From Aquamicrobium defluvii (GTDB taxonomy: Bacteria; Pseudomonadota; Alphaproteobacteria; Rhizobiales; Rhizobiaceae): 64,000 nt of DNA. The notes below the pieces were generated by a model. The model was given only the letters and a program-made list of their open reading frames with translations, had not been told where the DNA came from and did not search any database. The first letter of the stretch is position 1. Each line of letters starts with the position of its first letter. The position numbers were made by a program, and so were the translations under genes. The stretch spans positions 1 through 64,000 of the forward strand of contig NZ_SNZF01000026.1 of assembly GCF_004363725.1 (NCBI RefSeq), written 5' to 3'. This document shows, one piece after another, positions 50,253 through 59,206 of this stretch.

Positions 50253-51140
50253 ATGACCACGACCAGCCCCAGCGCGCGGACCCCGGAGTTCAGGCTTCTG
50301 GCGACGCCGCTGGTGCTGTTCCTTCTGGTGTTCCTCGGCTTCCCGGCCATCGTCAATCTGGTCTATTCGGTCTCGCAAGTGTCTTTCGAGACGCTGCGCA
50401 GCCCGCAATTGTCCGGCTTCTCGAACTTCGCGGCCGTGTGGAACGACACCTCCTTCTGGCGGTCGGTCTGGTTCTCGCTGCGCTTCGGGGCACTCACCGC
50501 GCTGCTCGAATGCGGGCTTGGCCTGTTCCTCGCCATCTTCCTGTCGCCGCTGATCGTGAAGCGGAGCTGGCTGCTGGCGATCCTGATGCTGCCGCTGATG
50601 GTGGCGCCGGCGCTGGTCGGGCTGATGTACCGGCTGGTGCTGCACGAATTCGTCGGCCCGGTGCCCCACTATCTGTGGATCTGGTTCGGCACCGGCGTCT
50701 CCTTCCTAGGCCCCGGCTCGGCCTTCTGGACGCTGGCGGCGGTCGAGACGCTGCAATGGACGCCCTTCGCCCTGCTCCTGTTCTACATGGCCTATCAGGC
50801 CATTCCGGCCGACATCGGCGAGGCGGCGGCCATCGACGGAGCCGGGCCGCTCAGGCGGCTGTGGCGTATCGAACTGCCGCTGATGGCGCCGACCATCGTG
50901 GCGGCGCTGCTGATCCGCTTCATCGACGGCTTCCGCGTCTTCGACAATGTCTATGTGCTGACCGGCAGCGGCCCCGGCGGCGCGACCGCATCGCTGTCGA
51001 TCTACATCTACGAAGCCTTCTTCAAGCAGGGGGCCATAGGCAAGGCGGTGGCGGCCTCGGTGCTGCTGTTTGCCGCCTCCTTCGCCGTGCTCTACGGCCT
51101 CAATGCGCTTGCCACGCGCCGCAAGGGAGCCACAGCATGA
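50253..51140 (+). CDS. Sugar ABC transporter permease (CUT1, MalF type)
   Basis: A 295-residue inner-membrane permease, six helices, with the EAA coupling loop IGEAAAIDGAGPLRRLWRIE and LPLMAPTIVAALLIRFIDGF. Starts 16 bases after the binding-protein stop; overlaps the second permease by 4 bases. Confidence 0.9.
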   Translation: MTTTSPSARTPEFRLLATPLVLFLLVFLGFPAIVNLVYSVSQVSFETLRSPQLSGFSNFAAVWNDTSFWRSVWFSLRFGALTALLECGLGLFLAIFLSPLIVKRSWLLAILMLPLMVAPALVGLMYRLVLHEFVGPVPHYLWIWFGTGVSFLGPGSAFWTLAAVETLQWTPFALLLFYMAYQAIPADIGEAAAIDGAGPLRRLWRIELPLMAPTIVAALLIRFIDGFRVFDNVYVLTGSGPGGATASLSIYIYEAFFKQGAIGKAVAASVLLFAASFAVLYGLNALATRRKGATA

Positions 51141-51958
51141 TCACCGCGCTGCGCTGGCTGGTCTTCGCCGTCGCCGCGCTGGCGATGAACTTCCCGATCC
51201 TGGTGACACTCGCCACCTCGTTCAAGAGCGCGCGCGAACTGTCCACCAATCCGGGCCTGTGGGTGCAGGCGCCGACGCTGGCGAACTACCTGGCCGTGTT
51301 CCAGGTGACGGACCGGCTCAACATCGCGCTCTATCTGTTCAACAGCATGGTCGCGGCGCTGACCGGCACCATGCTTGCCGTGGTGCTGGCCCTGCCCGCC
51401 GCCTATGCCATCGCGCGCGGGCGGGTGGGCGAGCGCACGCTGCTGCCGCTGATCGTCAACCTGCGCGCCGTGCCACTGATCATCTTCGCCATTCCGCTCT
51501 ACATGATGTTCCAGTGGCTGGCCCTGCTCGACACGCGGCTGGGGCTCGGCCTCATCCTCACCATCGTCAACCTGCCGCTGGCGCTGATCATCCTCGTCAA
51601 CGCCATCCGCGAGCTGCCGGCCGAGCTGGACGAGGCGGCACAGATCGACGGCGCCGGGCGCACCCGCACCCTTGTGCGCATCATCGCCCCGATGTGCCGC
51701 CCGGCCATCGTCACCAGCCTGATCTTCGGCTTCATCACAGCCTGGAACGAGTTCCTGTTCGGGCTGATGCTGACCACCTCCAAGGCGGTACCGATCACCG
51801 TCGGCGCCTCGTTCTTCTTCGCCGCCAGCGGCGGCGGTGTGCAGTGGGGCGTGGCCTCGGCGGTGATGATCGTCGGCGCGCTGCCGCCGGTGCTGCTCGG
51901 GCTCGTCATGTACCGCCAGATCAGCGGCTCGATGACGGCCGGCGCCGTGAAAGGCTGA
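51137..51958 (+). CDS. Sugar ABC transporter permease (CUT1, MalG type)
   Basis: A 273-residue permease with the EAA loop LPAELDEAAQIDGAGRTRTL and the FGFITAWNEFLFGLMLT segment typical of MalG-like partners. ATG 51137 overlaps the stop of the first permease. The ATPase for the complex is on the opposite strand, converging 16 bases away. Confidence 0.9.
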   Translation: MITALRWLVFAVAALAMNFPILVTLATSFKSARELSTNPGLWVQAPTLANYLAVFQVTDRLNIALYLFNSMVAALTGTMLAVVLALPAAYAIARGRVGERTLLPLIVNLRAVPLIIFAIPLYMMFQWLALLDTRLGLGLILTIVNLPLALIILVNAIRELPAELDEAAQIDGAGRTRTLVRIIAPMCRPAIVTSLIFGFITAWNEFLFGLMLTTSKAVPITVGASFFFAASGGGVQWGVASAVMIVGALPPVLLGLVMYRQISGSMTAGAVKG

Positions 51959-51974
51959 CCGGTCAGGCCGGGGC

Positions 51975-53060
51975 TCAGAGCCTCCGGCCGTCCTCGTCGA
52001 ACAGGAAGGCGCGCGCCGGATCGATGCCGAAGCGGGCCTCCTCGCCGGCGGCGAAGCTGCGCGCATCGCGGCTTTCGACGGTGACGCTCTCGCCATTGCC
52101 CAGTTGCGCGTGGGCGTAGGAGACGCCGCCCAGCCGCTCCATCAGCGTCACCCGACCGGTGAGCGCGGCCGCGGCACCTTCCGCCGGCACGAAATGCTCC
52201 GGCCGGATGCCGAGGCTGACCTTTGCGCCCGGCTTCGGCAGTTCGCCCCGCGCCGCCACGGCGAGCCCCGAAAGGCCGGCTTGCGGTGCCGAGACGACCG
52301 CCTTGCCGTCCTCCACCGCATCGACCGTCGCGGGAATGAAATTCATGCGCGGCGAGCCGATGAAGCCGGCGACAAAACTGTTGTCGGGGTTCTCGTAGAG
52401 GTCGAGCGGCGCGCCGACCTGCTCGATGCGCCCGGCGCGCAGCACCACGATGCGGCTGGCCAGCGTCATCGCCTCGACCTGATCGTGGGTGACGTAGATC
52501 ATGGTGGTGCCGAGCTGCTGGTGCAGGCGCGCGATCTCGATGCGCATCTGCACGCGCAGCTCCGCGTCGAGATTAGACAGAGGCTCGTCGAACAGGAACA
52601 CGCCGGGCTGGCGCACGATGGCGCGGCCGATGGCGACGCGCTGGCGCTGGCCGCCGGAAAGCTCGCGCGGCTTGCGCTTCAGATAGGGCTCCAGATGAAG
52701 GATCTTCGCCGCCTCGGCCACCTTGCGCCCGATCTCGTCCTTCGGCCGCTTCGCCATTTCCAGCGGAAAGCCCATATTGGCTGCCACCGTCATGTGCGGA
52801 TAGAGCGCGTAGCTCTGGAACACCATGGCGATGCCACGCTTTGACGGGTCCTCGCCGGTGACGTCGCGCCCGCCGATCCCGATGCGGCCTTCCGAGGTGC
52901 TCTCCAGCCCGGCGATCATGCGCAGCAGCGTGGACTTGCCGCAGCCCGACGGACCGACGAAGACGACGAACTCGCCATCGCTCACGTCGAGATCGACGCC
53001 GCGGATCACCTCCGTCTCGCCGAAGCGCTTCTTCACCGATTTGAGCGAAAGGCCGGCCAT
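51975..53060 (-). CDS. ugpC: Sugar ABC transporter ATP-binding protein (UgpC/MalK type)
   Basis: A 361-residue ATPase: FVGPSGCGKSTLLRMIAGLE (Walker A), LSGGQRQRVAIGRAIVRQP (signature), VFLFDEPLSNLDAELRVQMR (Walker B) and a C-terminal regulatory TOBE/MalK-like domain (VSLGIRPEHFVPAEGAAA). Energises the convergent permease pair; no other ATPase for them is nearby. It shares a minus-strand operon with the SIS protein, 66 bases downstream of it. Confidence 0.9.
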   Translation of the reverse strand: MAGLSLKSVKKRFGETEVIRGVDLDVSDGEFVVFVGPSGCGKSTLLRMIAGLESTSEGRIGIGGRDVTGEDPSKRGIAMVFQSYALYPHMTVAANMGFPLEMAKRPKDEIGRKVAEAAKILHLEPYLKRKPRELSGGQRQRVAIGRAIVRQPGVFLFDEPLSNLDAELRVQMRIEIARLHQQLGTTMIYVTHDQVEAMTLASRIVVLRAGRIEQVGAPLDLYENPDNSFVAGFIGSPRMNFIPATVDAVEDGKAVVSAPQAGLSGLAVAARGELPKPGAKVSLGIRPEHFVPAEGAAAALTGRVTLMERLGGVSYAHAQLGNGESVTVESRDARSFAAGEEARFGIDPARAFLFDEDGRRL

Positions 53061-53126
53061 GTGTTTCTCCTCTGCGGTCTCATCCGCGCGCCCGACTTCA
53101 GCGCCCCTGCCTTCGGGGCCGCCGGT

Positions 53127-53864
53127 TCAAAGATGCGGGTTGCGCGGCCGGTAGCGGGCGACCAGCTCTTCGTTGACTTCGGCTGCGCCCGGCATGTTGG
53201 CGCTCAGATAAACGGGCGCCGCCATGCCCGAGGATTGCAGCCGCGCCGCAGCCTCGGCGAAGACGGCGTTCAGAAGCGCCGCGCCGATGGAGGTCGAGAC
53301 CGGTCCGACACGCAGTTCCAGGCCCGGCACATCCACGATGGCGTCGCCCGCAGGAGCGCCATTGTCGAGCACGATGTCGGCTATGGCCGCAATCCGCTTG
53401 CGCCCGCGCGCGGCCTGTCTGGAATAATCCTGCGACGTGAGCGCGATGACGGTTGCGCCAAGCGCCTTGCCCGCCTCGGCCGCCTCCACGACGGCGGCAT
53501 TCACGCCGCTGTTGGAGACGACAACCAGGACATCGCCGGACCCTATCGGGTAACGGCGAAGCACCGAAGCCACCAAGCCCGGCATGCGCTCGAAAGCCGA
53601 GCTGGCCACAGCTCCTTCATGCAGCATCAGCGGGGTCGACAGGACCGGTACGGTCAGCGCCAGCCCGCCGGCGCGGTAGTGCGCTTCCTCGGCCAGCATG
53701 TGGCTGTGGCCGGTCCCGAAGATATAGACCAGCCCATCGGCCCGCGCCGTACGCTCCACCGCTTCCGTGGCGGCGGCGATCGCGTCCGCGTTCAGTTCCA
53801 TGAGCCTGGCGGTGCGCGCGGCAAGCTCGGCGAGATAGGCTGCGGCGGTGGGCGTTGCGGTCAT
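53127..53864 (-). CDS. SIS-domain sugar isomerase-like protein (UPF0309 type)
   Basis: A 245-residue protein with a single SIS domain: ADGLVYIFGTGHSHMLAEEA (GTGHSH phosphate-sugar loop), HYRAGGLALTVPVLSTPLML, GDVLVVVSNSGVNAAVVEAA and ALGATVIALTSQDYS. This fits uncharacterised SIS proteins near amino-sugar genes and suggests binding of a phosphosugar, either as isomerase/deacetylase partner or as etherase-type enzyme. Start at MTATPTAAAY; 26 extra codons upstream (53942) are unlikely. The operon is probably controlled through the palindrome at 54020. Confidence 0.82.
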   Translation of the reverse strand: MTATPTAAAYLAELAARTARLMELNADAIAAATEAVERTARADGLVYIFGTGHSHMLAEEAHYRAGGLALTVPVLSTPLMLHEGAVASSAFERMPGLVASVLRRYPIGSGDVLVVVSNSGVNAAVVEAAEAGKALGATVIALTSQDYSRQAARGRKRIAAIADIVLDNGAPAGDAIVDVPGLELRVGPVSTSIGAALLNAVFAEAAARLQSSGMAAPVYLSANMPGAAEVNEELVARYRPRNPHL

Positions 53865-54019
53865 GTCCGGCTCCCGAATGTCCCGTTGATGCGGATCGCC
53901 GGGCCGCATGCATGCCAGCCGGCCACCGGATATTCCGGCCACCCCGGCCGGATATCAAGCGCGGGACGCATGCAGGGGGCTGTGGGCTGTTTCATCGCGC
54001 CGGTATGATCCATGTATGC

Positions 54020-54037
54020 AAGTGGTAGGTACCACTT
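54020..54037. promoter_or_regulatory. Perfect GntR/UTRA-type operator
   Basis: AAGTGGTA-GG-TACCACTT is a perfect 8-bp inverted repeat of the AGTGGT-N4-ACCACT type used by HutC/NagR-class GntR proteins. It lies 156 bases before the SIS gene on the minus strand. Its arm resembles the half-sites before the GntR gene and nanE. Confidence 0.65.
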
Positions 54038-54127
54038 TATGAGTGTAAAGCGCCCCGCCCTGCCGTCAAGGCGGTTTCTCGCCCGCCACTTTTGCAATGG
54101 AAGACCGGTTTGCGCTTTGCAGGGGTT

Positions 54128-55051
54128 TCAGCGGCGTTCCGGGGAACGGCCGGCCATCAGCAGCACGACCTCCGCAAGCTCCACGAGCCAGAGCCGCATG
54201 AGCACGGCAATGGCAACGAGCCTGTGGCGCAGGGGATGACGGGTGTTCCTGAGAAACTCCCATGCCCCGCGCAGCGGCGGCACCAGCGTGCGCAGCAGCC
54301 AGATAAGGCGCCGCGAGGCCGATCCGGCCTTGAGCTGGCCGCCCTTGATGCGCCGCGCCTTGGTGGCGATTTCCCGCCACGTCGTGCGGGCGGGGTGCTC
54401 GACGCGCACGGTTTCGGCGAAGACCAGCGCATGCCCGGCTGCAACCGCCCGGCGGCACAGGTCCGCATCCCCGCCCGAAAAGCGCCTGCTGTCGAAGCCG
54501 TCCAGTTCCCTGAAAGCCGCCACCGGCACCGCCAGATTGGCCGTGGCGGCATAGCCACGCCCCACATAGCGCTGCTGGGGAATGCCCTTGACGATATCGT
54601 AAATCTCGGCCGCGCCCGGCCGGGCGGATTGCGCGACGATCTCGACCGCGCCGGCAATCAGCGCCCCGTCGCCTGCCCGCCCGCGAACCTCATCCAGTTC
54701 CGCCAGCCAATCCGCCGCCGGGCGGCAATCGGCATCGGTGAACACCAGCCACTCGCCTTTCGCCCGTGACGCGCCGAGATTGCGCGCGGCATAGGAGCCG
54801 GGGGTGTCGCAGCGCAGGATCTGCACATTGGCGGGCAGGCGATCGGGCGGTTCGAACTGCGGCGAACCGTTATCGACGAGGATCACCTCGAAGCGGTCGG
54901 CCGGCAGTGTCTGCCGCTCCAGGCGATCGATCAGGCCGGGCACCAGGTGCCAGTCGATGTAGACCGGCACGATGACGGAAAAGAAGGCACCGGCGTTGCC
55001 GGGCGCGTCATGCTGAACCGGAACCGGGCATGGCTTCTCACGGCGCGTCAT
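54128..55051 (-). CDS. Family 2 glycosyltransferase
   Basis: A 307-residue GT-A fold transferase: FSVIVPVYIDWHLVPGLIDR, then VILVDNGSP, GASRAKGEWLVFTDADCRPA with the DAD-like metal site, and FRELDGFDSRRFSGGDADLC. A hydrophobic C-terminal part (LVAIAVLMRLWLVELAEVVL) could touch the membrane. It overlaps the family 4 transferase by 4 bases, so the two act in one pathway, probably a surface polysaccharide or glycolipid. Acceptor unknown. Confidence 0.87.
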   Translation of the reverse strand: MTRREKPCPVPVQHDAPGNAGAFFSVIVPVYIDWHLVPGLIDRLERQTLPADRFEVILVDNGSPQFEPPDRLPANVQILRCDTPGSYAARNLGASRAKGEWLVFTDADCRPAADWLAELDEVRGRAGDGALIAGAVEIVAQSARPGAAEIYDIVKGIPQQRYVGRGYAATANLAVPVAAFRELDGFDSRRFSGGDADLCRRAVAAGHALVFAETVRVEHPARTTWREIATKARRIKGGQLKAGSASRRLIWLLRTLVPPLRGAWEFLRNTRHPLRHRLVAIAVLMRLWLVELAEVVLLMAGRSPERR

Positions 55052-56421
55052 GACCTGCCGGCTCCCGCTGCTGCACCGCTGTCCGGCTGCCCCGCGCCGG
55101 CAAGGCTCTCTATGCGCCGGGAAAGATCTTCATAGATGGCCGACGCGCTGTAGCGGGCCAGGAACTGCGTGCGGATATGCTCGCGCTCGTTCGGGCCGCC
55201 CCGTTGCGCCAGCGCCTCCCCTATCGCGTCGGCCATGGCCCCGGCGTCGCCGGCCGGAACCGTAAGGCCGACACCGAGGCGCGCCAGCAATTCGGCAGCC
55301 TCACCCTCCAGCGTCGATATCTGGAAAGCACCATAGGCCATGTATTCGAAGATCTTGTTGGGCAGGCCCTGTGGCGCGCCCTGTCTGTAGGGCATCAGGC
55401 CGATGGCGCTCGCATCGAGAAGCAGGGCGATCTCGCCGGCGGCGAGCCAGCCGGGCGCAACGACGTTGGAAAGGACCTCGATGCGCCTGAGCAGACGGTC
55501 ACGCTCGTGTCCGTCGCCGGCCAGCACGAACAGGGCGTCGCTGCGGCCTTCAAGCCGGGCCGCCGCCTCGACAACCGCATCGAGATCGTAGGTCGCGCCC
55601 CAGTTGCCGACAAAGCTGACCAGCGGCCTTTGCGGGTCGGCTCCCAGCTGGCGCAGCAGATCATCGCGCCCGCCCCTGGGCACCGGGACCGGCTGATAGC
55701 CGAGGGGCACGACCGCGTCGCGATCCGTTCTCTTGCGCCGGCCTCTGGCCAGCCCCCACTCCAGATAGCGGGGCGAAATGCCGACGAGCGCCGTCGCGTG
55801 GCGACAGGCATAGTCGGCCTGACGCTCAAATCCCCCGAGGACCAGATGCGCCAGCGGCCTTGCCGGCGACGGCAGGAAATCGCTGAAGAAATCAGGCCAC
55901 AGGTCGCGGATGGAAAGCAGCGACGGAATGGCCCACCGGCGGGCGAGGCCTATGGCCGCCTCGGCCGCCTCGGTGGTGGGCAAATCGGCCACGATGACGT
56001 CCGGCCGTTCAGCGGCGCGGTCCGCGAAGGCACGAAAGGCGCGCGCGAAGCGGCGGTTGTGCCACACCCGGAACGGGCTGACATTGTGCCGGTAGCCTGG
56101 TGCATGCAGCATCTCGATCCGGTAGTTGTCCGAAATGCGGTGGGTCTCGTCGCGCCGGCTGCGCTGGCGTTTGCCGTAGTGATCGAAGCTGGAAGTGAAC
56201 CACACCACCTCATGGCCCCGCCCCGCAAGCGCATTGCACAGCATGGCGCAACGCATCAGCCGGCGGTCGCCCTCGTCGGTGGGCAGCGGTTCCATATCGC
56301 GCACCACCCATATGCGCAGAGCGCGTGGCGCAGCGACGACCCCGGCGCCCGGCATGCGCCGTTCCGCTTCCCATCCTTCCCGCCCGCCCCCCGCCACAGG
56401 GTGCGATCGCGGTCTGGTCAT
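55048..56421 (-). CDS. Family 4 glycosyltransferase
   Basis: A 457-residue GT-B fold transferase. The N-terminal domain has LPTDEGDRRLMRCAMLCNAL, AGRGHEVVWFTSSFDHYGK and RRWAIPSLLSIRDLWPDFFS. The C-terminal domain has PLVSFVGNWGATYDLDAVVE, LFVLAGDGHERDRLL and GLPNKIFEYMAYGAFQISTL, which is the nucleotide-sugar site. It resembles WbuB/PglA-like transferases of surface glycan loci. First gene of a two-gene operon, isolated from other polysaccharide genes. Confidence 0.87.
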   Translation of the reverse strand: MTRPRSHPVAGGGREGWEAERRMPGAGVVAAPRALRIWVVRDMEPLPTDEGDRRLMRCAMLCNALAGRGHEVVWFTSSFDHYGKRQRSRRDETHRISDNYRIEMLHAPGYRHNVSPFRVWHNRRFARAFRAFADRAAERPDVIVADLPTTEAAEAAIGLARRWAIPSLLSIRDLWPDFFSDFLPSPARPLAHLVLGGFERQADYACRHATALVGISPRYLEWGLARGRRKRTDRDAVVPLGYQPVPVPRGGRDDLLRQLGADPQRPLVSFVGNWGATYDLDAVVEAAARLEGRSDALFVLAGDGHERDRLLRRIEVLSNVVAPGWLAAGEIALLLDASAIGLMPYRQGAPQGLPNKIFEYMAYGAFQISTLEGEAAELLARLGVGLTVPAGDAGAMADAIGEALAQRGGPNEREHIRTQFLARYSASAIYEDLSRRIESLAGAGQPDSGAAAGAGRS

Positions 56422-56549
56422 GTCAGCGCATTTCCGCTCGCGGCAAGTTCATATGATTCTTGTGCTGGCACTTCATCGCGCCATGGGTAAAGGCTGGCGA
56501 GGCCGGACGCAACCGCCATCTCCGGCCTCGCCGGTGCGGGGAAAGGCGG

Positions 56550-57407
56550 TCAGGCTTTCGTAATCGCCGCTTCCCGCAACCGGGTCCGCGCCGCCCTGCG
56601 CGTGGCATGAACGAAGGCGGCAAGGAAGAAGATCGTCATCAGCAGCACGATGGTGGGAGCCGGCGCGCTGTCGATGAAGAAGGAGGCGTAAACGCCGAGG
56701 AATGACGCTGCCACGGCCACCAGCACCGACACAGCCAGCATGCGCGAAAAGGTGCGCGCCAGCAGGAAGGCGATGGCGCCGGGCGCGATCAGCATGGCGA
56801 TGGCGAGGATGATGCCCACCGCCTGAAGCGCACCGACGATGGTCAGCGAGATCAGCGCCAGCATCCCGTAGTGCAGCAGCCTGACCGGCAGGCCGACCGC
56901 CTGCGCCTGCGCCGGATCGAAGGCATGCAGCAGGAAGTCACGCCACTTCACCAGAATTATCCCGGCGGTGATGGCCGCGATGACGGCCGACATGGCGATG
57001 TCGTTCCACGAGACGCCCAGCATGTCGCCGAACAATATGTGGTCGAGATGCACATCCGACTGGATCTTGACGTAGAGCACCAGCCCGAGCCCGAACATGC
57101 CGGAAAAGACGATGCCCATCACCGTATCCTGCTTGATGCGGCTGTTGTCCTTCAGGAAGCCGGTGGCGACGGCAGCGAACATGCCGGCCGCGAAGGCACC
57201 GATGGCGTAGGGGAAGCCGACGATGTAGGCAATCACCACACCCGGAAAGACGGCGTGGCTGATGGCGTCGCCCATCAGCGACCAGCCCTTGAGCACGAGG
57301 AAGCAGGACAACAGGGCCATCGGGATCGCCACCAGAACCGAGATGACCATGGCGTTGACCATGAAGTCGAACTGGAAGGGCGAGGCAAGCGTTTCGAGGA
57401 CGCTCAT
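56550..57407 (-). CDS. sitD: Metal ABC transporter permease (SitD type)
   Basis: A 285-residue membrane protein of the ABC-3 family (zinc/manganese/iron permeases) with eight or nine helices: FLVLKGWSLMGDAISHAVFP and GVVIAYIVGFPYAIGAFAAG are the family signature. It overlaps the other permease by 4 bases. Last gene of sitABCD. Confidence 0.88.
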   Translation of the reverse strand: MSVLETLASPFQFDFMVNAMVISVLVAIPMALLSCFLVLKGWSLMGDAISHAVFPGVVIAYIVGFPYAIGAFAAGMFAAVATGFLKDNSRIKQDTVMGIVFSGMFGLGLVLYVKIQSDVHLDHILFGDMLGVSWNDIAMSAVIAAITAGIILVKWRDFLLHAFDPAQAQAVGLPVRLLHYGMLALISLTIVGALQAVGIILAIAMLIAPGAIAFLLARTFSRMLAVSVLVAVAASFLGVYASFFIDSAPAPTIVLLMTIFFLAAFVHATRRAARTRLREAAITKA

Positions 57408-58264
57408 GGCACAGCCTCCTTCAGGGCCGCGGCAGCCTTGCGGCGTGCCGCCAGCATGCCGTGCTTCGGCGCAAACAGGAAAGCGGCCAGGAACACCGTC
57501 GTCTGCAGCACCACGATGATGCCGCCTGTCGCTCCATCGAGGAAATAGCTGACATAGGCGCCGACGAAGCTGGTGATCGCGCCGATGGCGACGGCGAGGC
57601 CGAGCAGGCGCGGAAAGCGGTCGGTCAGCAGATAGGCCGTGGCACCCGGGGTGACCACCATGCAGATGACGAGGAAAGCGCCCACCGTCTGCATGGCGGC
57701 GACAGTCGAGGCCGAAAGCAGGGTGAAGAACATGATCTTGAGCAATGTCGGGTTGAGACCGATGGTGCGGGCGTGGCTCTCATCGAAGAAGGTGACCATC
57801 AGGTCCTTCCATTTCACAAGCAGCACGGCCAGCGACAGGAAGCCGATGATGGCGAGCTGGAGCGTGTCCTCCGGCGTGATGGCGAGGATATTGCCAAGCA
57901 CGATGGTCTGGATGGAAACGGAGGTCGGCGAGATCGACACCATGAACAGCCCGAGCCCGAAGAAGGCGGAGAAGGTGAGGCCGATGATGGCATCTTCCTT
58001 CAGCTTGGTGCGCTGGTTGAGGAAGAGCATGGCCGCCGCCGCAAGCCCGCCGGAAAAGAAAGCGCCGATGGAGAAGGGCAGGCCCAGCATGTAGGCGCCC
58101 GCCACGCCCGGCACGATGGAGTGCGAGAGCGCGTCGCCGATCAGCGACCAGCCCTTGAGCATCAGGTAGCACGACAGGAAGGCACAGACGCCGCCGACCA
58201 GCGCCGACACCCACATGGCATTGACCATGTAGTGATAGGAGAAGGGCTCCAGCAGCAGGCTCAT
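57404..58264 (-). CDS. sitC: Metal ABC transporter permease (SitC type)
   Basis: A 286-residue ABC-3 permease: CYLMLKGWSLIGDALSHSIV then PGVAGAYMLGLPFSIGAFFS, and TVAAMQTVGAFLVICMVVTP. It forms the channel with the second permease and overlaps both neighbours by 4 bases. Confidence 0.88.
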   Translation of the reverse strand: MSLLLEPFSYHYMVNAMWVSALVGGVCAFLSCYLMLKGWSLIGDALSHSIVPGVAGAYMLGLPFSIGAFFSGGLAAAAMLFLNQRTKLKEDAIIGLTFSAFFGLGLFMVSISPTSVSIQTIVLGNILAITPEDTLQLAIIGFLSLAVLLVKWKDLMVTFFDESHARTIGLNPTLLKIMFFTLLSASTVAAMQTVGAFLVICMVVTPGATAYLLTDRFPRLLGLAVAIGAITSFVGAYVSYFLDGATGGIIVVLQTTVFLAAFLFAPKHGMLAARRKAAAALKEAVP

Positions 58265-59187
58265 TTGTGCCCCCCGCTGAGCTTGTGCTCCATGCTGTCC
58301 TTCTCGCCATAGAAGACCAGCGGCCGCTCGTCGTCGGAGATGACGGAGAGCCGCCGGCGGTCGTCGTCCGCGTGCAGATGGTCGCCGCCGAGAACGAAGT
58401 GGCGCAGCACACCGCCGAAGGCACGCTCCAGATTGGCTTGGGTGAACACCTCGCTGGTGAGGCCGTAATCGAGGACCGTGCCCTTGATGAGGACAGTGCG
58501 GTCGCAGAACTCCGGCACTGAGCCGAGATTATGGGTCGAGACCAGCATCACCCGTCCCTCGTCGCGCAATTCACGCAGCAGGGCGACGATCTGCTCCTCG
58601 GTCTTGACGTCGACGCCGGTAAAAGGTTCGTCGAGCAGGATGACGCGGCTATCCTGCGCCAGCGCGCGGGCGAGGAAGACGCGCTTCTTCTGGCCACCCG
58701 AAAGCTCGCCGATCTGCCGCTTGCGGAACTCGCCCATGTTGACGCGGGCAAGGGCCGCCGCCACCGCCTCATGGTCGGCGCGGCGGGGAATGCGCATCAT
58801 GCCCATATGGCCGTAGCGGCCCATCATCACCACGTCCTCGACCAGAACGGGAAAGTTCCAGTCGACTTCCTCGGCCTGCGGCACGTAGGCGACGAGGTTG
58901 CGGCGCAGCGCCTGCTTCACCGGCATGCCGAGGACCGAGATTTCGCCCCTGGCCAGCCGCACGAAGCCCATGATGGCCTTGAACAGCGTGGATTTGCCGG
59001 ACCCGTTGACGCCGACGAGCGCGGCGATGGTGCCGGTGGGTATTTCGAAGCTGGCGTTCCGCAGCGCCGTGTGTCCGTTGCGATAGGTGACGGTTGCCTC
59101 CCTGACCGCAATACCGGACCCCGAATCCACTGGCCCCGCATCCGAAGATGCGGGGCGGCGGGCCGGGTTTTTCATGTGGGTAGTCAC
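58261..59187 (-). CDS. sitB: Metal ABC transporter ATP-binding protein (SitB type)
   Basis: A 308-residue ATPase: IAALVGVNGSGKSTLFKAIM (Walker A), IGELSGGQKKRVFLARALAQ (signature) and VILLDEPFTGVDVKTEEQIV (Walker B). The C-terminal tail contains HLHADDDRRR and ends GGHK, with several histidines that might sense metal. Nineteen bases after sitA. Confidence 0.88.
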   Translation of the reverse strand: MTTHMKNPARRPASSDAGPVDSGSGIAVREATVTYRNGHTALRNASFEIPTGTIAALVGVNGSGKSTLFKAIMGFVRLARGEISVLGMPVKQALRRNLVAYVPQAEEVDWNFPVLVEDVVMMGRYGHMGMMRIPRRADHEAVAAALARVNMGEFRKRQIGELSGGQKKRVFLARALAQDSRVILLDEPFTGVDVKTEEQIVALLRELRDEGRVMLVSTHNLGSVPEFCDRTVLIKGTVLDYGLTSEVFTQANLERAFGGVLRHFVLGGDHLHADDDRRRLSVISDDERPLVFYGEKDSMEHKLSGGHK

Positions 59188-59206
59188 GTCATCGTTTCCT
59201 TTGAGG

